From DASTBU01 sp035711845 (GTDB taxonomy: Bacteria > Acidobacteriota > Vicinamibacteria > Vicinamibacterales > 2-12-FULL-66-21), in NCBI GenBank assembly GCA_035711845.1, contig DASTBU010000085.1:1-40296 (forward strand): a stretch of 40,296 nt of DNA. The letters are read 5' to 3'. Below are positions 16,007-24,861 of the stretch, in pieces. The notes beneath the pieces are model-generated. The model made no database searches and was not told the DNA's origin. It was given only the letters and a program-made list of their open reading frames with translations. The position numbers and the translations under genes were made by a program. Position 1 is the first letter of the stretch; each line of letters starts with the position of its first letter.

Positions 16007-16993
16007 CTACCAGTGCCGATGGACGACAGGGCGGAGCAGTTCGTCGTAGATCTGACGGACGGTGTTCATGACGGTGGCATCCAGCGGCGGCAGGGATATC
16101 GCCGCGGCATTCTCCCGAGCCTGCTCGGGGTTCTTCGCTCCAGGGATGGCGGCAGTCACCGCGTCGACCATCAGAATCCACCGCAGCGCGAGTTGCGCCA
16201 GCGTGGCGTTCGCGGGCGTCAGTCCGCGCAGCCGTTCGACCGCTTCGAGCCCCAGATCGTAGGGAACGCCGGACAGCGTCTCGCCTTTGTCGAACATCTG
16301 TCCCTCGCGGTTGTATCTGCGATGGTCATCGGCCGCAAACGTGGTGTCGGCGCGAAGCTTGCCGGTCAGCAGACCGCTGGCGAGCGGCACGCGCGCGAGT
16401 ATTCCGACCTGTCGTTTCGCCGCTTCCGGGAACACCCGCTCGAGCGGCTTCAGGCGGAACATGTTGAAGATGATCTGAATGCTTTGCACCTGCGGATAGC
16501 GCATGGCGGCGAGCGCCTCCTCTGCGGTTTCCACGCTGACCCCGTAGTAGCGCAGCTTTCCTGCGGCGACGAGGTCGTCGAGGATGCCAAAGACGTCCGG
16601 CCTGTCGTAGAGCGCGGTCGGAGGGCAATGGAGCTGAAGGAGATCGAGGGCGTCCACCTCGAGGTTGTGGAGGCTCCGCTCGATCCATTGCGTGAGGTTC
16701 TCGCGGGTGTAGCCCTCGCAGACCTGCTTCGGGAGCCGGCGCCCCGCCTTGGTTGCCACGTGGAGCGTATCGCCCGGCCGTTCGCGACGTAGTCGCGCGA
16801 CCAGGCGCTCGCTGCGGCCGTCGCCGTACACGTCGGCAGTATCGATGAAGTTCACCCCCGCATCGACTGCCGCATGCAACGCGGCCATCGACTGCTCGTC
16901 GTCCACCGTCCCCCAGTCGGCGCCGATGGCCCACGCGCCGAACCCGATCCTGGAGATTCGGAGGTCGGTCCGTCCAAGCTGGCGATATTCCAT
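16007..16993 (-). CDS. Aldo/keto reductase
   Basis: This 328-residue cytosolic enzyme should reduce aldehydes or ketones with NAD(P)H. The catalytic tetrad is present: Asp51 and Tyr56 in FIDTADVYGDGRSE, Lys82 in ATKAGRR and His122 in LLQLHCPP. The C-terminal block VTAAIPGAKNPEQARENAAA matches the coenzyme-binding end of the family. The N terminus (MEYRQLGRTDLRISRIGFGAW) is typical, so the ATG at 16993 is secure. The substrate cannot be inferred. It is the first gene of a probable two-gene unit with the NHL-M23 gene. Confidence 0.95.
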   Translation of the reverse strand: MEYRQLGRTDLRISRIGFGAWAIGADWGTVDDEQSMAALHAAVDAGVNFIDTADVYGDGRSERLVARLRRERPGDTLHVATKAGRRLPKQVCEGYTRENLTQWIERSLHNLEVDALDLLQLHCPPTALYDRPDVFGILDDLVAAGKLRYYGVSVETAEEALAAMRYPQVQSIQIIFNMFRLKPLERVFPEAAKRQVGILARVPLASGLLTGKLRADTTFAADDHRRYNREGQMFDKGETLSGVPYDLGLEAVERLRGLTPANATLAQLALRWILMVDAVTAAIPGAKNPEQARENAAAISLPPLDATVMNTVRQIYDELLRPVVHRHW

Positions 16994-17121
16994 CCGGCTA
17001 ACGTATCACCCTCGCGCATCTCAGGCGGGGAACCGGGCGTCGGGAGTCACAGGCGGTTCCATCTAGACTTCGTGGTCTCCATTAACGCAGAGCTACGCGG
17101 AGGAGCGGAGATCGCCCGAGC

Positions 17122-18144
17122 TCAGGACACCCGGGCCGGCGACTCCCACTGGCCCGATTGCGCCGAGCGGAAGAGAGCGTCGATACACGCCATGTTGAGA
17201 ATAGCGTCCTCGATCGGAAGGGGCACCGGGCGTCCGGCGAGCACGGCATCCGAGAAGAGGTCGGCCTGGATGGTGTATTGGTCGCACACGGGAAGCTCGA
17301 TGGTTTCGATCCCGCTGCCGAACAGATCCTGTCCGCTGTCGACGAACAGGCGGCACGCGCGATCGGGCGGCGCGTTGAACGGGATCTCGATCTCGATCCG
17401 TCCCTTGGCGCCGCAGATCTGCACCCGCTGATACGGCGCCATTTGCGTGCTGCACGTCCCGGCCAGATGGCCGCCGCCGAAGTCGAGCACCATCGACGAC
17501 GTGCGATCGATCTTCAGGATCGGATCGCGATCGACGACGCAGGTGACGCGCTCGGGCTCGCGGTCGAAGATGAAACGCGACGTGTTGACGAGATAGCAGC
17601 CGATGTCCATCAGCCCGCCGCCGCCGAACTCGGGGACGTTCCGGATGTTCGCGGGATCCAGGTTGAAGTAGCTGAAATGTCCGATCATCGAGCGCAGCTC
17701 CCCGATGCGGCCCGCCTGCACCAGCTCGCGGGCCTTCACCCATTGGGGGTGCGTCCGCACCATGAAGGCTTCCTGGATCTGGACGCCGGTGCGCTCCCGC
17801 ACGGCGGGTAGCTGGCGCGCCTCGTCTGCGCTGAGCGCGATCGGCTTCTCGCAGAGGACGTGTTTACCGGCTTCCGCCGCCCGGATCGTCCAGGGCACGT
17901 GCAGATGATTGGGCAGCGGAATGTAAACGGCGTCCACGTCCGGATCGGCCAGCAACGCCTCGTAGGATCCGTAGGCCTTGGGGACGCCGAACGCGCGTGC
18001 CGCCGCCTCGGCTCGGGCAGGGTCGCGCGAAGCGATAACGGTCACGACCGAGGATCGGCCGCGCTGCATGGCGGGGATGATCTTGGCGGTGGCGATCTTC
18101 GCCACGCCCAGCACGCCCCATCTGATTTTCGACACGGCCCTCAT
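17122..18144 (-). CDS. Gfo/Idh/MocA family oxidoreductase
   Basis: This 340-residue NAD(P)-dependent dehydrogenase has an N-terminal Rossmann domain opening with WGVLGVAKIATAKIIPAMQ and the family EKP motif in KHVLCEKPIALSADEARQL. The C-terminal alpha/beta domain follows (FGGGGLMDIGCYLVN, with the usual DIGCY). Relatives oxidise or reduce sugars, inositol or aldoses in the cytosol; the substrate here is unknown. The start is either ATG 18144 or GTG 18135. The GTG has GGATGAGG just upstream and would give the common SKIRWGVLG opening. An upstream extension to 18210 is unlikely. Confidence 0.93.
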   Translation of the reverse strand: MRAVSKIRWGVLGVAKIATAKIIPAMQRGRSSVVTVIASRDPARAEAAARAFGVPKAYGSYEALLADPDVDAVYIPLPNHLHVPWTIRAAEAGKHVLCEKPIALSADEARQLPAVRERTGVQIQEAFMVRTHPQWVKARELVQAGRIGELRSMIGHFSYFNLDPANIRNVPEFGGGGLMDIGCYLVNTSRFIFDREPERVTCVVDRDPILKIDRTSSMVLDFGGGHLAGTCSTQMAPYQRVQICGAKGRIEIEIPFNAPPDRACRLFVDSGQDLFGSGIETIELPVCDQYTIQADLFSDAVLAGRPVPLPIEDAILNMACIDALFRSAQSGQWESPARVS

Positions 18145-18206
18145 CCTGGTCTCTGACGGCCGGCTGCCGTAGCGCCGCCCGGATGGTACGGGGCCGATTC
18201 TAGCAG

Positions 18207-18523
18207 TCACAATCGGGGATGCGAGTTGTCCGTCTGACTCGACGGGGAGGTCTTGCGCTGCTCAGTCGGCCGCGAGATCACGCGATCCGAACCGCTAATC
18301 ACGAGAGTTCTCCACACACGGAGGGTGCAGAAAACAGCTACGGCCCCAGACACGGTGCCTACGACCCATGCGATGGCGCGTTCCGTGGCTGGATCAATAG
18401 GACCCAGAACGATGTCGGGTTGGTGTCCCTCGTTTCGGCGAAGGACCACGCAGAGGATAACGCGAGCAGCAGCGCCGGTATGCCGAAGACGGGCGGGGCG
18501 GGTGGATCATCGTTCCGGAGCAT
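18207..18523 (-). pseudogene. Frameshifted small two-helix membrane protein gene
   Basis: From the ATG at 18523 one frame encodes MLRNDDPPAPPVFG, then a membrane-like helix (IPALLLALSSAWSFA), then DTNPTSFWVL, and it stops at 18359. A second frame, open from 18449 to 18207, continues the sense with GPIDPATERAIAWVVG and another helix (TVSGAVAVFCTLRVW). The two frames join naturally around 18400-18412, as if one base had been lost or gained. The start overlaps the end of the upstream transglycosylase-like gene by 17 bases, a typical operon junction. It is either a broken gene or an assembly error. No family is recognised. Confidence 0.5.
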
Positions 18524-20045
18524 GGACCTCGGCGCCTGGCTCGGACGGCATGCGCGCTGGCGCCGCGCGTGACGCCGCCGCCTGACGCATGGCGTCGAGC
18601 TCGAGCACGCCGCTCGCGATCAGCCACCGGATCCGTTCACTGTTGCGATACTCGGCCAGCAGCGCGCGGCGGGTGCTGGTGTACGCCTGATCCATCGCGT
18701 AGGCGAGCACCGTCTCCATCACCCGCCCTTCCTCGGTGTTCGTCTCTCGGAACCGGCGCTTGAAGTCCGCCAGGATCGGTGCGAAGGCGCGATCGTCCCA
18801 TCGTTCGGCGCCAGGCTCGAGACGCAGAAAATCGTCGAGAACAGCCGCATACGCCGGACTGGCCGGCTGCCTCCAGTACGCGACGTCGGGACCGAAGTCG
18901 CTCACGTGGAACGGAAGGTAGAGCGCGGCTCCCGCGGGCACGCGATGGGCGAGCGCCGGATTGAAGCGCCGCACCTCGGCGGCGGGAAGGTCCGTCCGCC
19001 TGACGATCTCGGTCAGCGTGAGCGCGCGCGACGTACGCATGGCGTGGATCGACACGGGCGACGTCGATGCGATTAATTGGCTGACGCTGGTCGTATTGCC
19101 AAATACCATCTCGGCGTAGCGATACGAGCGGTATCCATAGCTCCCGAACACCTGTTCGTACTGCCGGTCCGGCAGCATTCGCAGCTGGCGCGCGAACCGC
19201 GAGCCGAGAAGGTATCGCTCGCGCACGTCGCTCCCGCCCAGGTACTCGCCCGCAATCAGCATTCTGCCGACGTTCGTTCCGCCGGCGTTGTGCTCGGAGA
19301 GCGCGGGGATGAACGAACCGTACTTAGTGGCGAGGACCGACAAGTACGCGGCGCAATACGGCGCCTGCGTTGTCTGGTTCCGCTCCTGGATGGTGACCGA
19401 CGTGAAGGAGCTCAGCCGCCTCCAGTTCGTCCGCTGCCACTGGCAGAAGCCGACGGCGTTGGCGCTCGAGCGCCGCGTGGCGCTCAGACCGGATTCGAGG
19501 ACTACCTGCGCCAGACCGATCTCGGCCGGCACGCCGAACCGTTCATAGATGGCGCCCCAGTCGGCGAGGAACTCACCATAGCGCGGCAGGTTGGTGAGCA
19601 GCGCGTCGCCGCGCGTCGCGTTGTGCAGCACCGGTCCGGCGGCGCCTTCCACCAGCAGCGCCACCTGCTGCCTGCGCGCATCCAGGCTGCGCGCAAGCGC
19701 CCGGCCCTCGAGGCTGATGGCGATCGCGGGATCGGTCCAGGCCGCCCGCTGCGACCAGTCCCCTCTCGCCGGAAACGTCGCGAGGAGCCGTCCGTCGACG
19801 GCGCTGCCAAACGCGATCGATCCGTCGGGAATGCTGAAGACGTGGCGCCAGAACGGATAGCCAGGCCTGAACGTCCGCATCGCGGCGACGTCCGCGCGCA
19901 GGCGCGAGTGGACGACGTCGGACGCTGTCGGCGGTGCCGGGATCGCGGCGGCCGGCGGGCGCGAGCGGCGCATCACGACGCTCGACGCCGCCAGCGGAAT
20001 CGCCAGGCACACGACGGCGATCACCCGGATCGCGTTCGTCTGCAT
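18507..20045 (-). CDS. Exported lytic-transglycosylase-like protein (SLT/MltD type)
   Basis: This 512-residue protein has a signal peptide or anchor (MQTNAIRVIAVVCLAIPLAASS). An SLT-type domain lies at about 165-300. VPAEIGLAQVVLESGLSATRRSSANAVGFCQWQ fits the catalytic glutamate region (ES..), and the later YCAAYLSVLATKYG with LSEHNAGG resembles the YNAG element of MltD. After it, SRALTLTEIVRRTDLPAAEVRRFNPAL is LysM-like. It probably cleaves or binds peptidoglycan in the periplasm. The ATG at 20045 was preferred to the one at 20090 because it opens the signal. There is no clear Shine-Dalgarno sequence. The 3' end overlaps the next small gene. Confidence 0.82.
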   Translation of the reverse strand: MQTNAIRVIAVVCLAIPLAASSVVMRRSRPPAAAIPAPPTASDVVHSRLRADVAAMRTFRPGYPFWRHVFSIPDGSIAFGSAVDGRLLATFPARGDWSQRAAWTDPAIAISLEGRALARSLDARRQQVALLVEGAAGPVLHNATRGDALLTNLPRYGEFLADWGAIYERFGVPAEIGLAQVVLESGLSATRRSSANAVGFCQWQRTNWRRLSSFTSVTIQERNQTTQAPYCAAYLSVLATKYGSFIPALSEHNAGGTNVGRMLIAGEYLGGSDVRERYLLGSRFARQLRMLPDRQYEQVFGSYGYRSYRYAEMVFGNTTSVSQLIASTSPVSIHAMRTSRALTLTEIVRRTDLPAAEVRRFNPALAHRVPAGAALYLPFHVSDFGPDVAYWRQPASPAYAAVLDDFLRLEPGAERWDDRAFAPILADFKRRFRETNTEEGRVMETVLAYAMDQAYTSTRRALLAEYRNSERIRWLIASGVLELDAMRQAAASRAAPARMPSEPGAEVHAPER

Positions 20046-20349
20046 TGGTGCGGTGGTGAACGAGCCGACGTGTGCAATCGACGCGCCCACCGGGCCGTGT
20101 GGAAATCACGCCTGGAACCGGCCTGTCGGGCGAAGTGTCCGGATCCGGGTCAGCGTGCGGATGACGAGTTTGACGCCGGGATCCGGGAATTGCGAACGAA
20201 GCCTGGATTGCCAACCGGTCCGCCTGGCCGAGCGCGAAGATGGCTGGGCCGGCGCCGCGATCGATTGTCCAGCCGCCTGATTCTCGACAAGGTGGTCCCG
20301 AAGAACCGGACGCGCTGACTGGGCCGACAGCAGCCCGTGCGGGGTCGCC
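20046..20349. other. Intergenic region, no feature seen
   Basis: This stretch of about 300 GC-rich bases lies between two minus-strand genes. I see no supported gene, repeat or terminator in it. Confidence 0.5.
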
Positions 20350-22857
20350 TTACTCCGCCCTCAGCGCCACCAGCGGATCGACTCGCGTCGCGCGGCGGCC
20401 GGGCACCAGCACGGCAAAGAGCGACACGAGCGTCACCAGCACGAACACCGTCCCGTACACCAGCGGATCGCGCGCCGTGACGCCGAACAGCGTGCTCGAG
20501 ACGGCCGCGCCGCCAACAGTCGCCAGTCCCAGCGCCAGCCCGAGCCCGAACACCAGCCCGAGCGCCACCTGCCACGACGCCTGGCGCACGACCATGCCGA
20601 GGATCTGTCGGTGCTGCGCGCCGAGCGCCATGCGGACGCCGAACTCCTGCGTGCGCCGGTTGACGGAGAACGACATCACGCCGTAGATCCCCACGCCGGC
20701 CAGCACCATCGCAATCGCCCCGAATATGGTGAACATCGTGGCGATGATTCGACTCTGCGCGACGAAGCTGTCGAGGTTCTCCTTCGGCGTCATCACGTAG
20801 TACAGCGGCAGGTTGGGATCCAGCTTCTGGACCTCGCGCCGCAGCGCCGCTCCGACGGTCTCGGGACGGGCGCCGGGGTACGGCTTCACCACCACGGTGG
20901 CGAACTGGCTTCCCGCCGCCGGCGCCGCGGGCCCGAACGGCACCGCGTAGAGCGGCACGTAGAACCCGGAGTCGTCCACGTTCGGGTTGTTGAAGGGCGG
21001 CTGCATGCGCACGGTGCTGACGACCCCGACGATCGTGAGCCACGGGCCGTACGGGGCGCGGCCGTCGCCGGTGCGGAAGCGGCGTCCGATGGGATTGTCG
21101 GTGCCGAAGTGCTTCTCGGCAAAGAACGCGTTGACCACCGCGACCGGCCGCGCCTCGTCGAGCTCCTCGGGGGTGAACGTACGGCCCGCGCGCATCCGCT
21201 GCCCCAGGAGCTCGAAGAACCCGGGCGACACCTGCTCGAAGTTCGCGTTCGGCCGATCCGTCGACTCGTTGTACGTCCGGCCCTCGATCTCGATCGGCCC
21301 GTTCCCCCCGAATACCATCCGGAAGCGGCTCGTGAGCGCGGCGTCCGCGAACTCCGGTGACGCCTCCAGCTCCCGCAGCAGGCGATCGTAGAACTGCTTG
21401 CGGACCCCGGGCGTCGGGTAGTCCGCGTCCATGAGTCCCATCCGGGCGCTGAGCAGGGCCTCCGTGTCGTATCCGTAATCGACCGTCTGCTGGTTCTGGA
21501 GCGAGCGCAGCTGCAGCAGGGCGCCAATCAGCAGGACGCACGTGACCACGACCTGAAAGACGACGAGCCCGCGCGTCACGAGACCGATGCGTCCGCTCGT
21601 GGCGCCCCGGCCGCCCTCACGCAGCACGCTGGCCGCGCTGACTCGTGAGGCCATCCACGACGGGAGCAGCCCCGAGAGCACGGCGGATGCCACCGCTGCC
21701 GCCACCGTGAGGGCCAGGACCCGTCCGTCGATCTCGAACATCATCCACGAGGGCGGCGGGTTGTCCATCGTGAAGACGACCGCCCGCAGCCAGTCCACCG
21801 AGAAGTACGCCAGGGCGATGCCCAGCGCCGCGCCGACCCCCGCCAGCAGCAGGCTTTCCGTGAGCATCTGCCGGATGAGGCGGGTTCGCGTCGCTCCGAG
21901 CGACGATCGAACGGCCAGCTCGCGCATTCGCAGCGTCGCCCTCGCAAACTGCATGTTCATCACGTTCACGCACGCGATGAGCAGCACCCCCGCGCAGAAC
22001 GCCAGCATCGTCAGCAGCGTGCCGCGCAGCGGGAGAGGCGTGAACGACTTGATGAGCGGCTCGACCAGGCCCGTGTTGAACCGCTTGTTGGTGTCGGGAT
22101 AGGCCTCCGCGAACCGCGCGGCGAAACGGGTGATTTCGGCCTGGGCCTGCGTCACCGGCACGTCAGGACGGATCAGCCCAAGCACGGCGGGGGAGTTCGC
22201 CTGCGGATCGTTGCGCAGCCTGACGGGGAACTCGCTGTACAGCGGAATCCACAGCTCTTCGTTGACGGGGAACGCAAAGCCCGCGGGCATCACGCCGATG
22301 ATCGTCGCCGGCGCGCCGTTGAGCCGAACGGGCGTGCCGACGATGTCGGATGCGCCGCCGAAATCGCGCTGCCAGAGCCCGTGCGAGACGAGCGCCACCT
22401 TCGCGGCGCCGGGCCCGTTGTCGGCCGCGGTGAAGTCGCGGCCGAGCGCCGGTGTGACGCCGAGGATCCGCAGGAAGTCCTCCGTCACGTAGGCGCCCGT
22501 GTACCGCCGCGGCGTCCCGTCGACCGTCATGTTCACGGTCGATCCGTTCAGGTACGCCGCCAGCCGCTCGAACGACCGCTGCTCGTGCCGGAACTCCTCG
22601 AAGTCCATCGCCAGGATGCGCCCGTTCACGCCGAAGGCGGTCGTGCTCGTCGGATCGATGAAGTTCACGTTCATCATGCGGTCGGCGTTCGGGAACGCGA
22701 AGCCGCGCAGCATGACGGCATTGACCACGCTGAACTGCGTGGTGACGGCGGCGATGCCGATCGCCAGCACGAACACGGCCAGCGCGCAGAACGCACGCTC
22801 CTTGACGAGGACGCGGAGCCCGATGCGGATGTCCTGTCTGACGACTTCGAGTGCCAT
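20350..22857 (-). CDS. ADOP/MacB-type ABC transporter permease
   Basis: This 835-residue membrane protein has two MacB/FtsX halves. It opens with the family block QDIRIGLRVLVKERAFCALAVFVLAIGIAA. Each half has a periplasmic MacB_PCD-type domain: one runs from FSVVNAVMLRGF to GVMPAGFAFP, the other from about 440 to 690. FtsX helix bundles follow, with FARATLRMRELAVRSSLGATRTRLIRQ and the repeat NRRTQEFGVRMALGAQHRQILGM. It ends in the typical LVPGRRATRVDPLVALRAE. Such duplicated permeases are abundant in Acidobacteriota. No ATPase gene is adjacent. The ATG at 22857 was chosen because it directly precedes the conserved block. Confidence 0.93.
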   Translation of the reverse strand: MALEVVRQDIRIGLRVLVKERAFCALAVFVLAIGIAAVTTQFSVVNAVMLRGFAFPNADRMMNVNFIDPTSTTAFGVNGRILAMDFEEFRHEQRSFERLAAYLNGSTVNMTVDGTPRRYTGAYVTEDFLRILGVTPALGRDFTAADNGPGAAKVALVSHGLWQRDFGGASDIVGTPVRLNGAPATIIGVMPAGFAFPVNEELWIPLYSEFPVRLRNDPQANSPAVLGLIRPDVPVTQAQAEITRFAARFAEAYPDTNKRFNTGLVEPLIKSFTPLPLRGTLLTMLAFCAGVLLIACVNVMNMQFARATLRMRELAVRSSLGATRTRLIRQMLTESLLLAGVGAALGIALAYFSVDWLRAVVFTMDNPPPSWMMFEIDGRVLALTVAAAVASAVLSGLLPSWMASRVSAASVLREGGRGATSGRIGLVTRGLVVFQVVVTCVLLIGALLQLRSLQNQQTVDYGYDTEALLSARMGLMDADYPTPGVRKQFYDRLLRELEASPEFADAALTSRFRMVFGGNGPIEIEGRTYNESTDRPNANFEQVSPGFFELLGQRMRAGRTFTPEELDEARPVAVVNAFFAEKHFGTDNPIGRRFRTGDGRAPYGPWLTIVGVVSTVRMQPPFNNPNVDDSGFYVPLYAVPFGPAAPAAGSQFATVVVKPYPGARPETVGAALRREVQKLDPNLPLYYVMTPKENLDSFVAQSRIIATMFTIFGAIAMVLAGVGIYGVMSFSVNRRTQEFGVRMALGAQHRQILGMVVRQASWQVALGLVFGLGLALGLATVGGAAVSSTLFGVTARDPLVYGTVFVLVTLVSLFAVLVPGRRATRVDPLVALRAE

Positions 22858-23272
22858 ACCAGACAATAGACGAACGGACACCGGCAGAGTTCAATCCGGC
22901 CCGGAGGTGGGCTCCGCCCGGAGGTCGCCATGGGTTCGGCTGACGCCTCGTGACAACGCGTGCCGCGCGCTCAGCCCACTCTCGGGCGTGACGCCCAGGT
23001 TGCGCGCGAGGTCAGGACGGTTGCGACGGCCGGATTGCCTTCTGCTCGGGCTTGGCGTCGCGCCGGGCCCAAGTCGCCGACAACGAGAGGTTCGTGTTTT
23101 GGTGGCTGTGTGCGCTCGTCGTTGGCCTTTCGTCCGAGAACTTCAACCGATCCAGAGGGATCCCATCACAGAATCGAGCGAGTGCTGACGGTTTTGTGAT
23201 GCGGTTCCCAGCGAGACTCCCGCGGGACGCACGCCGGCGTGATGGTGCGCGCGTTGCTACGACTGGTCACGA
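22858..23272. other. Divergent intergenic region, no gene supported
   Basis: These 415 bases separate the permease from the glycosyltransferase gene. CCCGGAGGT is repeated at 22900-22908 and 22917-22925. The frames that cross the region give no recognisable protein. Promoters for both flanking genes are expected here but none is clear. Confidence 0.45.
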
Positions 23273-24430
23273 ATGGACGTCCGTGCACAGACGCCAGCCG
23301 TGCGCGCACGGCCCGATCGAAGTCGGGCCGTCCGGCTGGGCACGAGTCTTCTCGCGGGCTTCGCCCTCAGCCTGATTGCCACCGCCGTCACCTCGGCACG
23401 GACGCAGGTCACCGAGATCGACTTCCACGTCTTCTACGAGAGCGCTCGGGCCTGGAGGTCGGGAACCGATCTCTACGCCACGGCCGCGGCTTACCCAAAC
23501 CTCAACCCCCCGCACTTCGTCGTCGCCTTTGCCATCTTCACCTGGTTCTCCGAGCACGTGGCCATCGAGGTGTGGATGGCGCTGAACCTCGCGGCCGCGC
23601 TGGTCGCGGGGGCGATCGTGTGGACGCAGCTGAAACTGCCTCGATCGTTCGTGCCCCTGACGATCGGAGTTGCTGCCGCCGGCCTCAGCACCGGCGTGCT
23701 GTTCGGCCTCGAGGAAGGGCACCCGATCGGGTTGTTCGCGCTGTGCGTGACGGCCGCGTGGGCCGCTCACCGGCAGGGAAGGCAGGCGCCTTCCGGGCTG
23801 CTCCTGGGACTGCTGGTCAGCGTGAAACCGTTCTTCGGGTGCATTCTCCTCGTACCCCTGGTTCGGCGGGAGTGGCGCCTCATCGTGTGCGCGCTGGCGA
23901 CCGCGGCGGCGGCGGCCGCCGCCGGCGTACTGCTCGCCGGGGTGCCGAGCGTGTTGCGTTGGGTCGAAACAGGCCGGCAGGTGTCGTGGTTCCAGCATCC
24001 GCTCAACGCGTCGCTCGCCGGTCTGCTGGCGCGATCCGGCCTGGGATGGCTTCCCTGGACGGTGCTGGTCCTCGCGCTCCTCACCGTTACGATCGCGGCG
24101 CTCCGGTGGTCGCCGTCCATCGACGCCTCGTGGCTTGCGGCCGGACTGGCGTCGCTGCTCGTCAGCCCGCTCGGCTGGGCCTACTATCTTCCCCTGCTGG
24201 CGGGACCGCTGGCCGCGATCACCATCCGCCGTCCGGCGCTGCTCGTGGCGGGACTGGGCTTCGTGTGGCCCGTGCCCTTCATCATGACGCTGACCTCCGT
24301 CGAAGGCCTCGCGGCCTCGACCATCTGCTCGATCATGACGTGGTCACTCATTGCCATGTGGGGCGTGGTCGTTCATGCCATGCTCCGGCCGCGGCCAGAA
24401 GACCGCGTGCTCGAAGGTCAGCTTTCCTGA
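23273..24430 (+). CDS. GT87 / DUF2029-type membrane glycosyltransferase
   Basis: This 385-residue protein has about nine to ten hydrophobic segments. The first luminal loop carries EIDFHVFYESARAWRSGTDLY and NLNPPHF. A later loop carries SVKPFFG. This is the usual pattern of polyprenol-phosphate-mannose-dependent GT-C mannosyltransferases of family GT87. By family it would transfer a sugar from a polyprenyl carrier onto a cell-envelope glycan outside the membrane. The acceptor is unknown. No glycan-biosynthesis genes adjoin it. The ATG at 23273 lacks a clear Shine-Dalgarno sequence. Confidence 0.83.
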   Translation: MDVRAQTPAVRARPDRSRAVRLGTSLLAGFALSLIATAVTSARTQVTEIDFHVFYESARAWRSGTDLYATAAAYPNLNPPHFVVAFAIFTWFSEHVAIEVWMALNLAAALVAGAIVWTQLKLPRSFVPLTIGVAAAGLSTGVLFGLEEGHPIGLFALCVTAAWAAHRQGRQAPSGLLLGLLVSVKPFFGCILLVPLVRREWRLIVCALATAAAAAAAGVLLAGVPSVLRWVETGRQVSWFQHPLNASLAGLLARSGLGWLPWTVLVLALLTVTIAALRWSPSIDASWLAAGLASLLVSPLGWAYYLPLLAGPLAAITIRRPALLVAGLGFVWPVPFIMTLTSVEGLAASTICSIMTWSLIAMWGVVVHAMLRPRPEDRVLEGQLS

Positions 24431-24465
24431 TTCGCCTCGTCTCCCGAGCCAGCCAGCGAGCCAGG

Positions 24466-24582
24466 CTACTCCCGACGGCCAACCGTTGGCAGCGGCGACG
24501 GATCGGTCGGCGGCCCCATGCACGCGCTGGCACTCGAGGCGATTGCCATCAACAACGCGACCGTCACAATCTTCCAGTTCAT
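24466..24582 (-). CDS. 38-residue secreted peptide or small lipoprotein
   Basis: The frame encodes MNWKIVTVALLMAIASSASACMGPPTDPSPLP and ends ...VGRRE. It has a short basic n-region, a hydrophobic core and ASAC, a site for lipoprotein or ordinary signal cleavage. A strong ribosome binding site (GGAGGT) lies 6 bases before the ATG at 24582. After processing, only about 18 Pro-rich residues would remain. It is divergent from the cohesin-domain lipoprotein and shares its upstream region, which holds the CTAC-N8-GTAG pair. No family is recognised. Confidence 0.6.
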   Translation of the reverse strand: MNWKIVTVALLMAIASSASACMGPPTDPSPLPTVGRRE

Positions 24583-24711
24583 TTCAGGACCTCCGCGGCG
24601 CGTGTCCACTCGTGCCCGCGCGCGTCACATTAGACGACCGGGAGCGGTGCGCATGCACTACACGTTCGCGCAGTTTCCGCAGCGCGCGCCGCCCCTGCTG
24701 AGACCGGCGAT

Positions 24712-24727
24712 CTACGCATTCGAGTAG
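24712..24727. promoter_or_regulatory. CTAC-N8-GTAG palindrome, site 1
   Basis: CTACGCATTCGAGTAG matches 13 of 16 positions of the site in front of the response regulator gene (28696-28711). It lies between the divergent small peptide and cohesin lipoprotein genes. Confidence 0.5.
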
Positions 24728-24734
24728 TGCCTGC

Positions 24735-24750
24735 CTACACACCGACGTAG
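24735..24750. promoter_or_regulatory. CTAC-N8-GTAG palindrome, site 2
   Basis: CTACACACCGACGTAG has the same half-sites and the same 16-base length as site 1. Its centre is 23 bases from that of site 1, about two helical turns, as expected for cooperative dimers on one face of the DNA. Confidence 0.5.
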
Positions 24751-24861
24751 TGCGCATCGAAGCCACGTGGCGTCTACTCTCCCGTGCAACGACGACATCC
24801 GATCGCAATTCCGCGACTCGGGGCGGTCGTCACAGGATGCAAAGGAAGAGGAAGTCCCGCC

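Noticed and set aside
17070..17115. CTTCGTGGTCTCCATTAACG-like phrase resembling a widespread intergenic repeat
   Set aside because: It is a single, degenerate copy here; a repeat cannot be shown from this window.
19077..20318. 413-codon plus-strand frame opposite the transglycosylase-like gene
   Set aside because: It is a shadow of a gene with a signal peptide and an SLT-like domain.
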